Part shown: in pieces, positions 11,340-22,575 of the stretch
How positions within the stretch are numbered: the first letter of the stretch is position 1
Layout of the letters: each line of letters opens with the position of its first letter
Assembly: GCA_001566745.1 (NCBI GenBank)
Contig: KQ964421.1
Coordinates: 362,883-397,853 of the forward strand
Direction of reading: 5' to 3'
Length of the DNA stretch: 34,971 bases
Source of the DNA: Conidiobolus coronatus NRRL 28638
Taxonomy: Eukaryota; Entomophthoromycota; Entomophthoromycetes; Entomophthorales; Conidiobolaceae
Position numbers and translations under genes: made by a program
The notes under the pieces: generated by a model
The model's input: the letters and a program-made list of their open reading frames with translations, nothing else
What the model was told of the DNA's origin: nothing
The model's database searches: none

Positions 11340-11790
11340 ACAGTATTTTATTTTGTGTAATTTTTAACTCAAATTCACTTTATTTTTACCAATATTAAGG
11401 ATTATATTAAACTAGCACTCGGAAAAATCTCACAAGTGATAGACTTTGCCAAACAATTGAGCTCTGGTTTGATTCAACTGAAATTTATCACATGATTCTT
11501 ATTAATCATAGCTGAAAGGAGGATGTGGTGGCAATTTTTTGGGTGGCAATAAGTCGAAAATTTATATTGATCACTTGGAGCAAAAGATATGTTTTGGAGA
11601 ATTTATTGACTTAATAAAAGTACATGTCGAATTTTGTCAGTACTTTAAGTACTGATAATGTGAAGTCGTTAAATTAGGTAAAGGAAACCGGGTTCATCGG
11701 TTGATAAGGGGATTATATATACTATATAAAAAGTTATAAACAAGAAAAAAAAGCAGTGGTTCAGACCAGTCAATGGCTATACCAGTTACT
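11340..11790. other. Region between convergent genes, with a less AT-rich island and hairpins
   Basis: Mostly 3' flank of the bZIP and Nem1-like genes. Between about 11405 and 11560 the DNA is richer in G and C than its surroundings. It includes a gtggcaat direct repeat around an AATTTTTTGG motif that resembles an Sm-binding site. I could not fold it into U1, U2, U4, U5 or U6. At 11637-11655 there is a perfect 9-1-9 palindrome (tcagtactt/aagtactga). Confidence 0.35.
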
Positions 11791-11791
11791 A

Positions 11792-12863
11792 TTACTCGCC
11801 ACGGAATTGGAGCAAAGACCTCGTATCAGAGACGAACCTGAGGGAGTCGAGAACGGGTAGTAAATCGAGCAAGCATTGATCTTTTGCATTATCATTATAC
11901 CAGGAGGTAATAGGAATACCATTGTCTAGAATCAATTGTTAATACCCCAATACTTTAATGGTTCTTATTAAAAACTTACTAAGATTTTTATAAAAAGAAA
12001 TAGCAGCATTATCAACTAAAATTAGCTTTGATAAGTCTTTATCTATTTGTTTTAAGTCTTTAATGTAGCCAGAGCCATGATTTGCGCAAGACTAAAATTT
12101 TTATGTTTTAGTTATTTGAGGTTTTAAATAGTTTTAACTTATTATTACCTGACGATAAAAACGTCTAGAAATTAGAGTATGGTCAATGTCTAATAAGTTA
12201 ATTACTGGATTTGCGTACTCCGGAACTGAGGCTGTAAATATTACTACTTCATACCATTCAGATACCTAAAATATCAACTATTAATATTTATAGCATTTAA
12301 GATAAATTTTAAAATTACTTTTTTAAAAAGTAGTCAACATTTGGCCTTTTAAAAACGTAGTATAAGCGAGGTAGTTTATCTACAAAAACTTCTATCATTT
12401 GGTCAAACCCTTTGCTAGAGTGGGCTGAGCTATGTATTAGAGTTTCATCCAAATCTAATACTAAAATCTTTTTTTCAAGTCGAGGCTTTAGCCTTTTACT
12501 AAGTTTAAAGGAAGGAGGCTCGGCAGTAGTTATAAATTTAACAAAATCGGTAAAGCTTGTGGAGTTCAAGTGTAAGTTAACAGAGAGTTTATGAGGCTGC
12601 TTTGGGTCCATAGCAGCAGGGGTATTGCTAATAAATAGGTGAAGGGAGTAAAGAACTACTTTTCTTAGAAACAGGAAAATAACTATTAAAGGGTGAAATA
12701 GAGTAGAGGGAAGAGATTTCTGTTTAATTGAAGCAGTGTTCTTTTCTGATGTTGTTGAGTCTAATAAATTAGTGGCAGAAGTAGAATTTTGAGGGCTTGA
12801 AAGAAGGCTGCTTGACATTATGGTATCGATAGAAGATACTGAACTAGTTAAAACGGTAGACAT
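11792..12863 (-). CDS. NEM1: CTDNEP1/Nem1-like membrane phosphatase (FCP1-homology), 4 exons with one frame problem
   Basis: HAD-family Ser/Thr phosphatase of the Nem1/Dullard type. In known members the enzyme sits in the ER/nuclear envelope and dephosphorylates lipin (Pah1), controlling phospholipid versus triacylglycerol synthesis. Exons on the minus strand are 12863-12319, 12265-12149, 12091-11980 and 11925-11792, giving about 302 residues. A hydrophobic segment lies at about residues 55-79 and the catalytic DLDET motif at 137-141. The later exons carry [23 protein letters not shown] and NNGIPITSW, as expected. Introns 2 and 3 keep frame. Intron 1 does not: its only good donor (GTAATT) leaves two bases of a codon, while the next exon must start in phase 0. 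One more A in the six-A run before the donor would fix it. This is a homopolymer error or a real lesion. The symbol is by family resemblance. Confidence 0.87.
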
Positions 12864-15686
12864 ACTACAATGTTAAGGAAATAATTAAATATTTAATTTT
12901 TTGTTTAAAAATTCATTAATATATATTCTAATGGGAGAGTGATTATCTAAAAGGAAAAGAGCCCAAAATTTAACTAATTTATACTCAACTAAATTACTGC
13001 TAGTATACTAAAAATAGGGTATTATAGCCCAAAATTTATTAGCAGGGGAATGACATGGAATTTGTGCTACATCCCATCTAAAAAAATTATCCTTCAATAG
13101 CCAATAGAAATCCGCTATTTAAGGCACTCAGTTCGATTATTCCTAATTGAGTCACTGGATCAATAGAAAGGATAAGGAATAAATTTGAAAAACCAATAAA
13201 TTACCATTTTTTAATCACACAAACCCAAGTTAAAATTCTATTCACTTCAGTTAAATTATAAGCTAAAGCCATTTAATAAACAAATTAACATTTCATAAAA
13301 CTGCAATTTAATTAGTATAACCCCTTAATAAAAGAGTAATTTTTAACTTATCAAAAATACCCTCAAAAATTACACTGTTCAAACCAGTCAATTATGTATA
13401 AAAATAGAGTCAAAAGTATAAATAAGCTGAGTTAAATTAATTAAAGGCAAAACATACCAAATCCAGCAGGAAATATGTAACTCAACCGACTAACGTATGA
13501 TTTTTACCTTACATAAGAATTAATATCCAATTTAAATCTCGCAAAATTAAATTCACCAAAAGTAAATAGTTAATCATTTGAAACATAAATTCTTATGAGA
13601 ATAAATTACAGAAAATACCGGACTCAAAATATTATTGATTAATTTTCAATATGACTTGATGGATGATTGATTAATATTCAGACTATGATTTAATTTGAGG
13701 TTTTTGATCGTGCAAAAAAGATAATTAATTAATATTGTTGCTGTAAAATAATAACAAAACATTTCCTTATGTGAAGTAATTTTATTGACACTAGCTTAGC
13801 AGTAAAATTATAGAATTCAATTTTAACAATTGGTAGCTTTGAAACTGATTAATATAAAAATTAAACCTGATAAATAATAATCAGTTTATTAACACACTAT
13901 AATCCCTCTTTCATTCTCTTTCTCTCTAAAACAATTAAATCTTTCGGAAACTTTCTACTATTAAAACATAATTTTTTTTTGAATATTCAGCCAATAGCCA
14001 GGTAAAATACGCAGAAATTTAAGGGTTCAAACGTTTATTGGATAATTTGTGGAAACTAGCAAAGTTGGAAAGGGAAGTTAACATAAATATAACTTAATGA
14101 GGCAATATTATATTTATTTTGTGTGGTTTAGGCTAGGGTTTTGAATTGATATTTTTTATTGGTATTTAGTATTGGAAATTTGTGGAAGGGTCATATGTTA
14201 TATAGTTATATGTTAGCTTTGTTATATATTTATTGTTAAAAGATATTAACTATTCTGAAGTTTATTAATTTAATATTTTCCAGTATTTTATATATAATAA
14301 TAATGAAAATGTAAATTATATAATACATATATTTGCTATCAACGTGATATTAATAAATACCAAATATGGATAGTTAGATTGATATAGGAATATTTAATAT
14401 GGTATATATAGCTATATTTTATTAGTTATATGCTTCATTACAATTAAACTATTCTGTGAAACATAAATAAAGAGTATTGACTGTAAATAAAATCATTCGT
14501 TACTAACAATAAAAAGTTTTTAAAATTTTATATTAATTATATTAAGCAAAATTAAAATTTTTTTAAAAGTTACCAATAATTTATAAATTGAATATTAAAT
14601 GTATACATTGTAGCTATTTGTATTCTTATAGCATTAATTAAGGCTTTATTATTCAATAGTAATAATAACCTGAATAGCGTAACTAATATTTGGTGAAATT
14701 TATACAAGTTATCAAACTATTGCTTTATAGATTAGGATATATTTCAAATAAAATAAAATAAAATAATAATATAATTCTGGTTAATTTGATTCAAATTTTG
14801 TAAGAGCCCAATTCAAATTTTTTATTTTTTATAACCAAGTTTTCATCGTATATAGCAATTATTTAATAGAGGATTGATGATAATATAGTATTAACATACT
14901 ATACTATACTATCAACTTTGACTAATAAAAGATACTATTTAGCAAGCTTTAAGCAACTAAAAATCAAAAATATTGCAAATAATCCATATAATACATGAAT
15001 AAAATTTTTAATAGAATAAATGTAAAAATGACGAATATATGTAATGAATGAGATCTAATAGATTCTTAATATAGCTTTGAGATGTAAATAGACTGTAACT
15101 ACTATACTTTTATACTTTTATACTTTTATAAACTATTTTATATCAATTATTAGGTTAATAGGCTTAATATACAATCTTCAATGTAATTTTATTCATCAAG
15201 AAATGCAATATATTTCACTTTTTAATTATACAATAGTTTTATATACAGAAAATTTTATTATGAATTAATTGATATTGAAAATAATATTTATATGTTTTAG
15301 ATATCATAATTTAAATTTAATAACTAATACAGTTTAGTTAATTATCTAATTAGCATTGATTTAAATTTTGTATAATGAAACACTTTATATTAATTAGATT
15401 TAAATCTCTTTAATAGTTAATGATAGTGGTTATTATTATTTTACATACTCATCTTAATATAAGATGTTAATTAATAAGTATATAAGTAAAGTTTAACCAA
15501 TGTACAAAACTATAAATTAGCTTTTATTATTGATATAAAATAATAAAACCAAAAACCAAAAGATTAACGAACTTAACAACATGCATACTAACTAATAAAG
15601 GTAAAACCAATAACTTAACTTAACAATCACAAACTAATATTTATGTACAAACAAGTTTACTAATTTTACTCTCTATACTATGATAG
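12864..15686. other. Intergenic, AT-rich, no gene seen
   Basis: 2.8 kb upstream of the Nem1-like gene and downstream of NAA30. A 13-bp direct repeat (agcccaaaattta) occurs at 12960-12972 and 13026-13038, within 200 nt of the Nem1-like start. A CCAAT box, read on the minus strand, lies near 13100. An aaaat microsatellite is near 14747-14766. No coding sequence or RNA gene was recognised. Confidence 0.6.
15104..15130. repeat. Short tandem repeat, unit atactttt, 3.4 copies
   Basis: Three exact 8-bp units (15104-15127) plus three further bases. This is an intergenic microsatellite. Confidence 0.75.
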
Positions 15687-16312
15687 TCACAACTTTAACC
15701 TAAAAGCATCCATCCCATTCAAATAATACCTATGCAGCCTCTTATCTCTAATAAACCCTAATTTCTCATACAAGTTCAATGCCCCAACATTTGTTAATTC
15801 CGTTTCCAATACAATTTCATCAGCTCCAAGTTCCATCATTGCTGAAATACTCCTTCTTACTAATGAACTTCCTATATTGAACAGTGAGTAATATATGAAT
15901 GTGTTTAAGTATGTGAATATTTACCTATTGACAAGTTGCGATAGGTTTTATCAACTGCCAGCATAGCAATATAGCCACGTAATTTTAACTTATGACGATC
16001 TAATTTACACACTATAACGCCCACAAATTCTTCTCCTATTTTAGCCTATAAAACAAAATTATAAGTCAAAATATAAAAATAGTACAAATATTTAATTACC
16101 AAAAAACATAAATTAGGCCAATTATGAAGGAAATAGCGATAAGTGTAAATTGAATAAGGCTCGCTTAAGTCTTTATGAATTAAGCGAATGATTTCATTTA
16201 ATTGGGATTCATCTTTATAATGGACTAATTCAAAGTTTAAGGGAGCCCCTGAAATGTCGACAGTAGTATTTAAATTTGGAGGTGTTAGAGTTGGTAAATT
16301 GTCAGTACTCAT
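15687..16312 (-). CDS. NAA30: N-alpha-acetyltransferase 30 (NatC catalytic subunit, Mak3-like), 3 exons
   Basis: GNAT acetyltransferase that, within the ribosome-associated NatC complex, acetylates N-termini starting with Met followed by a hydrophobic residue. Exons on the minus strand are 16312-16100, 16045-15925 and 15871-15687. Phases agree and give about 172 residues, the size of the compact fungal Mak3. Family hallmarks are nearly unchanged: [59 protein letters not shown] and [12 protein letters not shown]. In the acetyl-CoA motif (R-x-x-G-x-G/A), the usual first glycine is Ser (YRNLSIGSSLV). This may be tolerated or may weaken cofactor binding. The start is the first ATG and is divergent from tRNA-Leu. 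NatC auxiliary subunits are not in this window. Confidence 0.95.
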
Positions 16313-16537
16313 AGAATTATTATAAAATATAGTTAATATTATTGATATTAATTAGAGTTATGAATTTTTTTATTTTTAATGAGAGTTTTGAAATAATTAA
16401 ATATTAAATATTAATTAAAATTTTAAAGTGGACTGGTCAAAGATATGATTTATTAGAAATATAATTATTATGGGAGAATAAGTACTTTTTGATTTAATTA
16501 TATAAAATTATGAAATACTAATGATCACCATTTATAT

Positions 16538-16619
16538 GGACAGATGGCAGAGTGGTCTAAGGCGCCAAGTTAAGGCCGTGGTCTCTTCGGAGGCGAGAGT
16601 TCGAACCTCTCTCTGTTCA
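16538..16619 (+). tRNA. tRNA-Leu (anticodon AAG)
   Basis: An 82-nt class II cloverleaf without an intron. The 7-bp acceptor stem is GGACAGA/TCTGTTC, with one G-T pair. The anticodon AAG is at 16572-16574, in loop TTAAGGC. The long variable arm is CTC-TTCG-GAG with a UUCG tetraloop. The T arm is GAGAG-TTCGAAC-CTCTC and the discriminator base is A. The inverted first base would let it read CTT and CTC codons. Two A-G mismatches are present (12-23 in the D stem and 30-40 in the anticodon stem), which is slightly unusual. Confidence 0.93.
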
Positions 16620-16624
16620 TTTTT
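16620..16624 (+). terminator. Pol III terminator of tRNA-Leu
   Basis: A TTTTT run directly after the discriminator base, with a further TTTT a few bases on. Confidence 0.8.
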
Positions 16625-18846
16625 CCCTTTTATCAATTTTTTATTTCTTGAGTATATTCCTTAACATCTCTGAAATATAACTTTATAATTATATTAGAAC
16701 ATTTTATATACAATGTATCTCTAATACGCTGTAAATTTTAAATTGTTTCTATATCACCGCATTCTTGGCTTTCTCTCTTCTCACCCGCATTTACTACACT
16801 TATATTTAACCATTTTGCCCTGAATCAACTTTAATTTGAAGGTTTTAAAGTTGTGCAAATGAAAGTTAATAGTTAAAAACATATACATTGCAAGTATATA
16901 GTAATATCTATATTGGGTATAATAGATCTATACAATATAATAGCATTTGAATTTTATTTTTGAATGATTTTCAAATTATCATTATTATTAAATCACAATG
17001 AGTTTTTAAATTAGAATTTTTAAATGAAGTTCTCAAGACAAGGATATAAATAATATAAGAATATAAAACTAATATAAATTTACATGCATATATAGAATTT
17101 ATCCTCAGTTTTTACTATGCTATTTATTTTTATATATTAGATTATATAAATATTTAATATCTGATAATATTGTAGCATTAAGATTTGGAAACTATACTTA
17201 ATTTTTTTGACATATTCATCAAACTTTTTTAAAATGATTTCATTAGATTAAAATAAACTGACATAATCTAAAACTTAATTTAGCAACAATAGTACTCTAA
17301 ATACAAATAAATTTCATATTCTCTTTAATTAAAAAATATGTCAAAATTTTCTAAAATAATATTCTCATCTCTTTTTCTCTATATATTACTATTCCAATTA
17401 ACTCTAATTTAATTATAAGAATCTAACCATAGCTTAACATATGCGCTTCAGAAATATAAAATTTACAAATCAAGACAAAAGGTATATATAAATAAAGATT
17501 ATTAACTCTGATAAATATACAAGTACTTCTTCCTAAAATAGTTTTAAATAATAAATTTTATCTGAATATGTGCATTGGATTGCGAATAGTGTTTGACATT
17601 TTATTTTACTTATTAGTTTATCTATATGACAATAATAAGTAATAATAATAAGTGTTAGATTTTCAAATCTAGATTTTTTAATGGTTATGATGATGTAGTT
17701 AGGACTGTTAAACCCTAGAATATCGAATAAAAAGATTTTTTATTTGATGAAAATATTAAATGTAAATGAGCGCTTAAACTTTTAATAATAAAATGCAATA
17801 ATTTATATAGATTGTGGCAATGACATAATGTAAACTTTAAAATGTTTCTTTAGATAGCTACACTTAATATGTATAATATATATTGTAATTTTATGCTTAT
17901 TTATAGGATGGCTTGCCATCAAAAAATTGCTTTTGGTATTGTTATTGGTGTTACTAATGTAATCTAATATGAACAAATAACCATTACTCACATTCCTTCA
18001 ACTCTATCTACTTCGCTTTCTTCCTGCCAAGGTTATTAGATTTTAAGGGGAGCTTAAAATTTTTTATATTAGGAAGTTAACTTTACTAGACATCTTCGGA
18101 TATTGATTTAAGCGCTTGCATTATTTATTTTGCTATTTAAATAATTTGTCAAAAATAAATTCAAATAAAAATCGTACTCAAATTAATTATATATTGCTAG
18201 TTTGGTAGTAGTGGGGTTGATTAGTTGCTGCTATATATTTGTTCTATTTAAATATCACATAGATTTCGCAGCAAAATATTTTTATAGTTATAGTTTTAAT
18301 TACAATGTTTATTAAACCAATATCCTGGATACAGGAGACTAAAAAGTTGTGATAATCGTCAATTAAACATAAATTTAAAGGGATAGAATAAACAATTATT
18401 ATTTTAGTAGAGAAGGCTAATTTCTGGAATAGGGATAGTCTTAGTAAGTAATAAAAGTTTTTAGACTAACTTATTGTTATATTATGTTATTGTTTTTAAA
18501 TTTTACTTTAATACTAGCTTTTATAGGATGTAAAGAATAATTAAATAGTGTCAACATTGGCGGGTTTATTAAAAACTAATCAATTTAATCCTTGAATAAC
18601 CGTTATGTTTACTTTATTTAATTACTATGTTTCTGTAATAATAATGGCTTCCGGTTCATCAATTTAAGCCCTGTTAGCTGATTTAATTGCTATTAAATTA
18701 CTTTCTTTAATCATACGTATATATGTAAGTCAATCCCTTTGGTTTTATAATTTTGATTGGATTATTTTATTGCGTGAGTAAATATTTTTATTTTATACTC
18801 GATCAAATAATTGACTATGATAAGACTAAAGTGAGAGTAAAGGGAG
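16625..18846. other. Intergenic, AT-rich, no gene seen
   Basis: 2.2 kb between tRNA-Leu and the promoter of ATPase copy 2. The one longer open frame (17803-17991, minus) has Lys/Ile/Asn-rich composition, no recognisable motif and no likely splice partners. No RNA gene or repeat family was recognised. Confidence 0.6.
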
Positions 18847-19028
18847 TATAAAAACTCTCCTTCTGCCCTGCTATTTTAACTTTGATTATCCTTTTCTATT
18901 TTACTTAAACTCAATCTTATCTGTTATTTATTCTATTAAATTAACTTGGTCAATTGAGTCTTTCAAACTTTTTTATTAATCCATTATTGTATACATTTCT
19001 TTCTATTGATTTTAATAAAAATAATCAA
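18847..19028 (+). promoter_or_regulatory. TATA box and 5' leader of ATPase copy 2
   Basis: TATAAAAA at 18847-18854 is followed by a pyrimidine-rich stretch. The first ATG after it is at 19029, 182 nt downstream, which fixes the start codon. The blocks shared by the copy 1 and copy 3 promoters are not evident here. Confidence 0.6.
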
Positions 19029-21770
19029 ATGGAAACTGATAGAGAGAAGCAAATTGAAGTTGCATCGCCTCAGGAAAGAGCTTTAAGTAACACTGCATCC
19101 TCAAGCGATGAGAAACGCGAGCTAATTAAGGAACATGTACATGTTGAAGTGATGGACACTATTGATCCTGAGTTAGAGCCCTATTTAACCACTGATCCAA
19201 AAGCGGGGCTCACTACAGCTGAAGCTGAGGAGAGATTGAAGAAATTTGGAAAGAATGAGATCCCTGAAAAGAAATCAAACCCAGTACTCAAATTTTTATC
19301 TTACTTTACCGGGGCAATTGCTTTCTTGATAGAGTTGGCCCTTATCTTATCTGGCGTGGTTCAAGACTGGGTTGATTTTGGTATTATTGCAGGTTTACTA
19401 GTTTTAAACGCTATTATTGGATTTGCTGAGGAGGCAAAAGCTGAAAATGCTCTAAATGCCCTTAAGAAGAACTTAGCGCTGCGAGCTAAAGTTGTTAGAG
19501 ATGGAGTTATAAAAGAGGTAGATGCTGTAGACCTCGTTCCTGGTGATATTCTTTCTGTTCGTATTGGCGATATAGCTCCTGCTGACTGTAAATTACTTGG
19601 TAAAGTTGCAAGCTTCCCCACCGATAGTGAGTTATTGGTTGATCAATCCGCTTTAACAGGTGAATCTCTGCCATTGGAAAAGAAAGAAGGAGCAATTGTA
19701 TTTGCTTCTTCAACTATGAAGAGAGGAAGAATGGTTGCTGTTGTGGTAAATACAGGTCTTAAAACTTTTATAGGAAGGGCTGCTAACTTAATGGCAATTA
19801 CTAAAGATGAAGGTCATTTCCAAAAAATCGTTAACCAAATCGGCAACTTCCTCGTAGTAATCACCATAGTCTTAGTTGTTATTATTTTCATTGTAATGCT
19901 TCTTAGAGAGGGTACTTCTCAGATTGTTACAGTACTTCAAGATGTAGTCGTATTAACAGTTGCAGCTATTCCGGTAGGTCTTCCTACAGTTTTATCTGTA
20001 ACAATGGCTGTAGGAGCTAAACAACTTGCTGCAAAAAAGGTTATTGTTAAGCGTCTAACTGCGGTTGAAGAGATGGCTTCTGTTTCAATCTTATGCTCAG
20101 ATAAAACTGGAACGCTGACTCTAAATGAGTTAACCTTAGATGAGCCATATTTAACTCCAGGATACACTAATGAAGAGTTGTTGCTCGATGCATTTTTATC
20201 ATCTGAGTCAGGTGCAAATGATCCTATTGAGCTGGCTATTCGCCATGCAGCTTGCACTCAAGTTCCAGCTTTGAAAGACCACGCTGATGGAAATAAGCAC
20301 AACGTAGATGGTTATGAAGTTTTAGAATTTGTTCCATTTAATCCAAACTCTAAGCGCACAGAAGCTACTGTCAGAGATCTTACCAGAAATGTCACTTTTA
20401 AGGTTGCAAAAGGAGCACCACAAGTGATCGTAGATTTAGCTGGAGGCGATTCAAGCGCTGTAAGAGCAGTTAATGAATTTGCAGGCCGTGGTCTTCGAGC
20501 TCTTGGCGTAGCTCGCACTCTTGATGACGATATCAATAGCTGGGTAGTGGTTGGTATGATTTCGCTCTTAGATCCACCTCGTCCAGATTCGGCAGAAACA
20601 ATTGCAAAATGTATAGATTACGGTGTAGCTGTAAAAATGATTACTGGTGATCAACTTATTATTGCTAAAGAGGTAGCTCATCGTTTGGGCATGCAAAGAG
20701 CTATTTTGGATGCGCATAAGCTTGTAGACACTTCAGTCGAAGAAGATGTAATTGCTGGAAGATGTCAAAGAGCTGATGGATTCGCCCAAGTTATTCCTGA
20801 GCATAAGTATAGAGTAGTTGAACTTTTACAAGAGAAAGGGTTCCTCGTAGGTATGACTGGAGATGGTGTAAACGATGCACCAGCTCTTAAGAAAGCCAAT
20901 GTTGGTATTGCTGTTCATGGGTGCACAGATGCAGCACGCTCTGCCGCTGATATTGTACTTTTAGCACCAGGTTTATCTACTATTGTAGATGGTGTAATTA
21001 CATCTAGAGAAATTTTCCAAAGAATGAGGTCATACGCGCTTTATAGAATTACTTCAACAATCCACTTTTTAGTATTTTTCTTTATTGTTATGCTAGCATT
21101 CAGCTGGAAGATGCCTGCTGTGCTATTAATTTTCATCGCTGTTCTGAATGATTTGGCAACCTTAGTTATTTCAGTTGACAATACTCAAATCACTCATCGC
21201 CCAGATAAGTGGAGAATTGGCCAACTAATTACACTTTCTTTTATTCTAGCCTTGTGTATTTGTGTAATGTCTTTTGCTCACTTCTTTACAGCTAGAGATG
21301 CTTTCCATGTTAACGATGGCCAATTACAAACTATTATGTATTTACATATCTCTTCTTGCCCCCATTTTGTTATCTTTTCAACTAGAGTACCTGGATACTT
21401 TTGGACTAATTTGCCATCTTGGATTTTTTTCTGCGCTGTAATGGGAACTCAAGTATTTGCTATGCTTATTTCAGTCCTTGGAGTCCCTGGACTAACTACT
21501 GCAATTGGATGGGGCTGGGGATTCTCGATCATTGCCCTCTCCTTAGCCTGGTTCATTGTTTTAGACTTTGTAAAAGTACAGGTGCTAAGAGTGTGGAGTT
21601 ATGAGCTAACTGTTAGATGCTTCCCTACTCCAAGTAGAAGGCATAAGTTAAAGGAGCAAAAACAAAGAATAGAGGTTGAAAAGAGACTTAATACTAGCGT
21701 TAAAAAGGTTAAGCTAGCCTTAACCGTGGTAGAAGCAATTGGTGCACTTTCAAAAGAAGAAAAGAATTAA
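19029..21770 (+). CDS. P3A plasma-membrane H+-ATPase, copy 2 (intact, diverged)
   Basis: A proton-exporting P-type ATPase of 913 residues, intronless. The reading frame is open upstream, but that part begins with TTG; the first ATG after the TATA box is at 19029, so I start there. Visible parts are a charged N-terminal tail, TGES in the actuator domain, the phosphorylated Asp358 in DKTGTLT, KGAP in the nucleotide-binding domain, MTGDGVNDAPALKKA at the hinge, and about ten hydrophobic helices, including the M6 LNDLAT segment whose Asp is the proton-path residue in this family. The C-terminal tail is short and basic (PTPSRRHKLKEQ). It differs clearly from copies 1 and 3 in both tails and in the segment before VDQSALTGE (residues about 210-220). 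It is convergent with copy 3. Possible isoform specialisation is inferred. Confidence 0.97.
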   Translation: METDREKQIEVASPQERALSNTASSSDEKRELIKEHVHVEVMDTIDPELEPYLTTDPKAGLTTAEAEERLKKFGKNEIPEKKSNPVLKFLSYFTGAIAFLIELALILSGVVQDWVDFGIIAGLLVLNAIIGFAEEAKAENALNALKKNLALRAKVVRDGVIKEVDAVDLVPGDILSVRIGDIAPADCKLLGKVASFPTDSELLVDQSALTGESLPLEKKEGAIVFASSTMKRGRMVAVVVNTGLKTFIGRAANLMAITKDEGHFQKIVNQIGNFLVVITIVLVVIIFIVMLLREGTSQIVTVLQDVVVLTVAAIPVGLPTVLSVTMAVGAKQLAAKKVIVKRLTAVEEMASVSILCSDKTGTLTLNELTLDEPYLTPGYTNEELLLDAFLSSESGANDPIELAIRHAACTQVPALKDHADGNKHNVDGYEVLEFVPFNPNSKRTEATVRDLTRNVTFKVAKGAPQVIVDLAGGDSSAVRAVNEFAGRGLRALGVARTLDDDINSWVVVGMISLLDPPRPDSAETIAKCIDYGVAVKMITGDQLIIAKEVAHRLGMQRAILDAHKLVDTSVEEDVIAGRCQRADGFAQVIPEHKYRVVELLQEKGFLVGMTGDGVNDAPALKKANVGIAVHGCTDAARSAADIVLLAPGLSTIVDGVITSREIFQRMRSYALYRITSTIHFLVFFFIVMLAFSWKMPAVLLIFIAVLNDLATLVISVDNTQITHRPDKWRIGQLITLSFILALCICVMSFAHFFTARDAFHVNDGQLQTIMYLHISSCPHFVIFSTRVPGYFWTNLPSWIFFCAVMGTQVFAMLISVLGVPGLTTAIGWGWGFSIIALSLAWFIVLDFVKVQVLRVWSYELTVRCFPTPSRRHKLKEQKQRIEVEKRLNTSVKKVKLALTVVEAIGALSKEEKN

Positions 21771-22575
21771 TATAATTTATATAATAATAATAAATATAAT
21801 TTTTTAATGGATATCATGTATTTAAATTCTTTAAGTTATTGCTTTGACCTTAATAGCATCTGTATTTAGTTGAGTGCTAGTTAAGTATAGCAAAAATTTT
21901 ATAGCTATTTAAAGTATAAGGTTTTCATTAGTTATCTTTTAGTATTTAACATCATCATGAAAATTAAATGCTTTTGAAGCATCTGCTTAAATGTGTTAAC
22001 TATCTCCTATATTGCTAATATTTTAACAGATTATTAACATTATTATCCAAATTACACATAACTTTTTTATAAAGCATCCTTTAAAAAGAAAATAGTATGG
22101 TTAATTTTCCACAATCTATTATGAAAAATTTAATAAATTTATTAAGATCTGATATTGATGTAAAAATCAAAGCATATTATNNNNNNNNNNNNNNNNNNNN
22201 NNNNNNNNNNNNNNNNNNNNNNNNNNNNNNNNNNNNNNNNNNNNNNNNNNNNNNNNNNNNNNNNNNNNNNNNNNNNNNNNNNNNNNNNNNNNNNNNNNNN
22301 NNNNNNNNNNNNNNNNNNNNNNNNNNNNNNNNNNNNNNNNNNNNNNNNNNNNNNNNNNNNNNNNNGAGATATAATAATTATGATCTCTAAATGAAAGCGC
22401 TTATGATTGTAAAATATTACTACATGGTATGAAGTTAAAATTTATATTTACCCATATTCATTAAAGTATAAGGCATGAATTATAAACTAGAAGTGGCTAC
22501 TATATAGAAATTTTATTTTATTTGTATTAAAAACTTGGCTAACTATATATACTAATATGGTTAAAATCTAATATA
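21771..22575. other. Region between convergent ATPase copies 2 and 3, with an assembly gap
   Basis: Only AT-rich 3' flanks are visible. An open frame reported across 22097-22390 is made mostly of unknown bases and is not a gene. Confidence 0.7.
22181..22365. other. Assembly gap (185 Ns)
   Basis: A run of N between the two convergent ATPase genes. The true length and content are unknown. Confidence 0.99.

Noticed and set aside
11405-11560. U5 snRNA, suggested by a CTCTGGTTT string and an Sm-like site
   Set aside because: The invariant U5 loop 1 sequence (GCCUUUUAC) is absent and the stems do not form.
17803-17991. 62-codon open frame on the minus strand
   Set aside because: Low-complexity Ile/Lys/Asn composition with no family resemblance or splice-linked exons.
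18954-19028. Upstream extension of ATPase copy 2 by 25 codons
   Set aside because: The extension starts at TTG, not ATG. The first ATG downstream of the TATA box is at 19029 and matches where the conserved tail begins.
22097-22390. 97-codon open frame on the plus strand
   Set aside because: It runs through the assembly gap; most residues are unknown bases.
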